This document shows, piece after piece, positions 6,222-7,257 of a DNA stretch of 7,257 nucleotides (the stretch's first letter is position 1; each line of letters starts with the position of its first letter). The notes below the pieces were generated by a model. It ran no database searches. It worked only from the letters and a program-made list of their open reading frames with translations, and was not told where the DNA came from. The stretch covers positions 1-7,257 of the forward strand of contig CAMNHD010000074.1 in assembly GCA_946538875.1 (NCBI GenBank). The letters are read 5' to 3'. Position numbers and translations under genes: made by a program. The stretch comes from an uncultured Treponema sp. (GTDB lineage Bacteria > Spirochaetota > Spirochaetia > Treponematales > Treponemataceae).

Positions 6222-7026
6222 CACCAACGCATTCATTGCAAAAAAACTTGACGATATTTTCTACCACTTGAAGAACGTGGACAAGATACAGGTTCTTGCC
6301 GGATGCACAAGACCTCCCCTCATGGCGGAAAAAGTCATCAACATCTGCTCAGTGCCGGAACTTGCTCTTATTGAAAAACGCGAACGCTATATAGAATTCG
6401 GGCCGGCAGTGACACTTGAACAGATGATGCAGGTGGGACGGAACAATCTTCCCCAGCTTCTGTACGAGGCTTTGGAAAGCGTGGGAAACTCCGCAGTAAG
6501 AAACCAGGCCACACTTGGAGGAAACATCTGCGCAAGCCTGGCGGAATCCCAAAAGATGACCCTCTGGGCTCCCCTCATTGCCTTGGGGACAGCAGTGGAA
6601 GTAAAGAAAAGTGCCACTGACTCAAAGGTAGTGCCGCTGAACAAAGTGGAAAAGCTTCCGCCAAAGTCGATGCTGGGAAAAATCCGCATACCGCTCAATG
6701 ACTGGGAAATCGCTATTTTCAGACGGGTGGGACCTTCCCATGCAATAACAAGTCAGTCCGCAAGCTTTGTCTTTCTTGCAGACCTTCAGAAAGATATAAT
6801 CGCAAACTTAAGAATTGTATTCAGCGGACCAGTCACATTCCAGTCAGCCGAGCTTGAAAACAAAATCATAGGAACAAAGCTCCCGCTCAAAGCCCCCTAC
6901 ATCGACAGCATAATGCAGGATGCGGCATCCCTCTACGACAGCACATGCAGTTCGGAAATCACACCACCGATACTAAGGGCACAGTTTCTGAACCTGCTGC
7001 GCTATTCGCTGGACATGCTGGTCTAG
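6208..7026 (+). CDS. FAD-binding subunit of the molybdenum hydroxylase-like complex
   Basis: A 272-residue protein of the CoxM/XdhB type, close to the usual length. The FAD_binding_5-like part (about 8-160) has LAGCTRP (30-36) where the family has LAGGT, then FGPAVTLEQM (64-73). RNQATLGGNI (98-107) matches the family's RNxATxGGN pyrophosphate-binding loop and is the strongest motif. The C-terminal part (about 165-270) resembles the CO_deh_flav_C domain. The family role is to take electrons from the Fe-S subunit and hand them to NAD+ or another acceptor. The acidic residue usual shortly after GGN appears absent (CASLAESQKM). The ATG lies within the Fe-S gene, with a modest GAAGG (6192-6196) 11 bases upstream. 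This is the last gene of the operon; its stop is 2 bases from the convergent queA stop, with no room for a terminator between them. Confidence 0.91.
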   Translation: MAKSNTNAFIAKKLDDIFYHLKNVDKIQVLAGCTRPPLMAEKVINICSVPELALIEKRERYIEFGPAVTLEQMMQVGRNNLPQLLYEALESVGNSAVRNQATLGGNICASLAESQKMTLWAPLIALGTAVEVKKSATDSKVVPLNKVEKLPPKSMLGKIRIPLNDWEIAIFRRVGPSHAITSQSASFVFLADLQKDIIANLRIVFSGPVTFQSAELENKIIGTKLPLKAPYIDSIMQDAASLYDSTCSSEITPPILRAQFLNLLRYSLDMLV

Positions 7027-7028
7027 GC

Positions 7029-7257
7029 TCAGCGGATAAACATTGCGTCACCGTAGGAAAAGAAGCGGTATCTGTTCTCCACAGCCTTGGCGTATGCGTC
7101 AAGAATATGCTCACGCCCCGCAAATGCGGACACCAGCATAATCAGTGTAGACTCAGGGGTGTGGAAGTTTGTGAACATCTGGTCCACCACCTTGAACTTG
7201 TACCCCGGATACATAAAGATGTGAGTGCTTCCAGTTCCTCCGCGCACAAGACCGTCA
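7029..7257 (-). CDS. queA: QueA, S-adenosylmethionine:tRNA ribosyltransferase-isomerase (C-terminal part, cut by the right edge)
   Basis: The visible 75 C-terminal residues match QueA closely: [16 protein letters not shown], then [27 protein letters not shown] and finally [13 protein letters not shown] before a TGA stop (7029-7031). QueA transfers and isomerises the ribose part of S-adenosylmethionine onto preQ1 at position 34 of tRNA, giving epoxyqueuosine in the queuosine pathway; it is cytosolic. The complete enzyme is about 340-360 residues, so roughly four fifths lies beyond the edge. The frame is open across the edge; a GTG at 7247-7245 is internal, not a start. It converges on the FAD subunit gene with a 2-base gap and is not part of that operon. 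Confidence 0.95.
   Translation of the reverse strand, partial: DGLVRGGTGSTHIFMYPGYKFKVVDQMFTNFHTPESTLIMLVSAFAGREHILDAYAKAVENRYRFFSYGDAMFIR

Noticed and set aside
3313..7026. Naming the operon xdhABC, xanthine dehydrogenase
   Set aside because: No sequence evidence for purine binding, and key cofactor motifs are altered; only family membership is supported.

Overview
The window most likely comes from a Treponema-type spirochaete with roughly 50% G+C (genus call about 0.7, inferred). The gene order is a CapD/FlaA1-type nucleotide-sugar dehydratase, a DegT-type aminotransferase and then a xanthine-dehydrogenase-like set. From memory, this resembles the Treponema pallidum order around TP0077 (Cap5D), TP0078 (SpsC) and TP0080 ('quinoline 2-oxidoreductase'). 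I could not run a search to confirm that.

Layout: bases 1-75 hold the start of a minus-strand gene, of which only a signal peptide is visible. Bases 76-435 are a divergent intergenic region with a possible promoter and several short GTGC/GCAC palindromes. A plus-strand sugar dehydratase (436-1965) follows. Next is a 179-base gap built largely of 19-base tandem repeats and a CCGCGG-rich block. Then come four tightly packed plus-strand genes: an aminotransferase (2145-3320), a molybdopterin-type large subunit (3313-5733), a [2Fe-2S] subunit (5730-6221) and an FAD subunit (6208-7026). They overlap by 8, 4 and 14 bases, so they look like one translationally coupled operon. The C-terminal end of queA lies on the minus strand (7029-7257), tail to tail with the FAD gene and only 2 bases away.

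How the genes fit together: the dehydratase and aminotransferase are the classic pair that turns a UDP-HexNAc into a 4-amino-4,6-dideoxy sugar for a surface or flagellar glycan. The three downstream genes have the fold and iron-sulfur motifs of a molybdenum hydroxylase. In the large subunit, however, most of the glycine- and arginine-rich motifs that hold the molybdenum cofactor are replaced. The glutamine beside the second Fe-S cluster is also missing from the small subunit. The most interesting reading is a conserved redox complex that has diverged from, or lost, molybdenum chemistry and is co-expressed with an amino-sugar aminotransferase.

Base composition also changes between the dehydratase (G and T rich on the plus strand) and the downstream operon (C and A rich on the same strand). 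The change falls around the tandem-repeat gap, which suggests a rearrangement or mixed-origin junction there.
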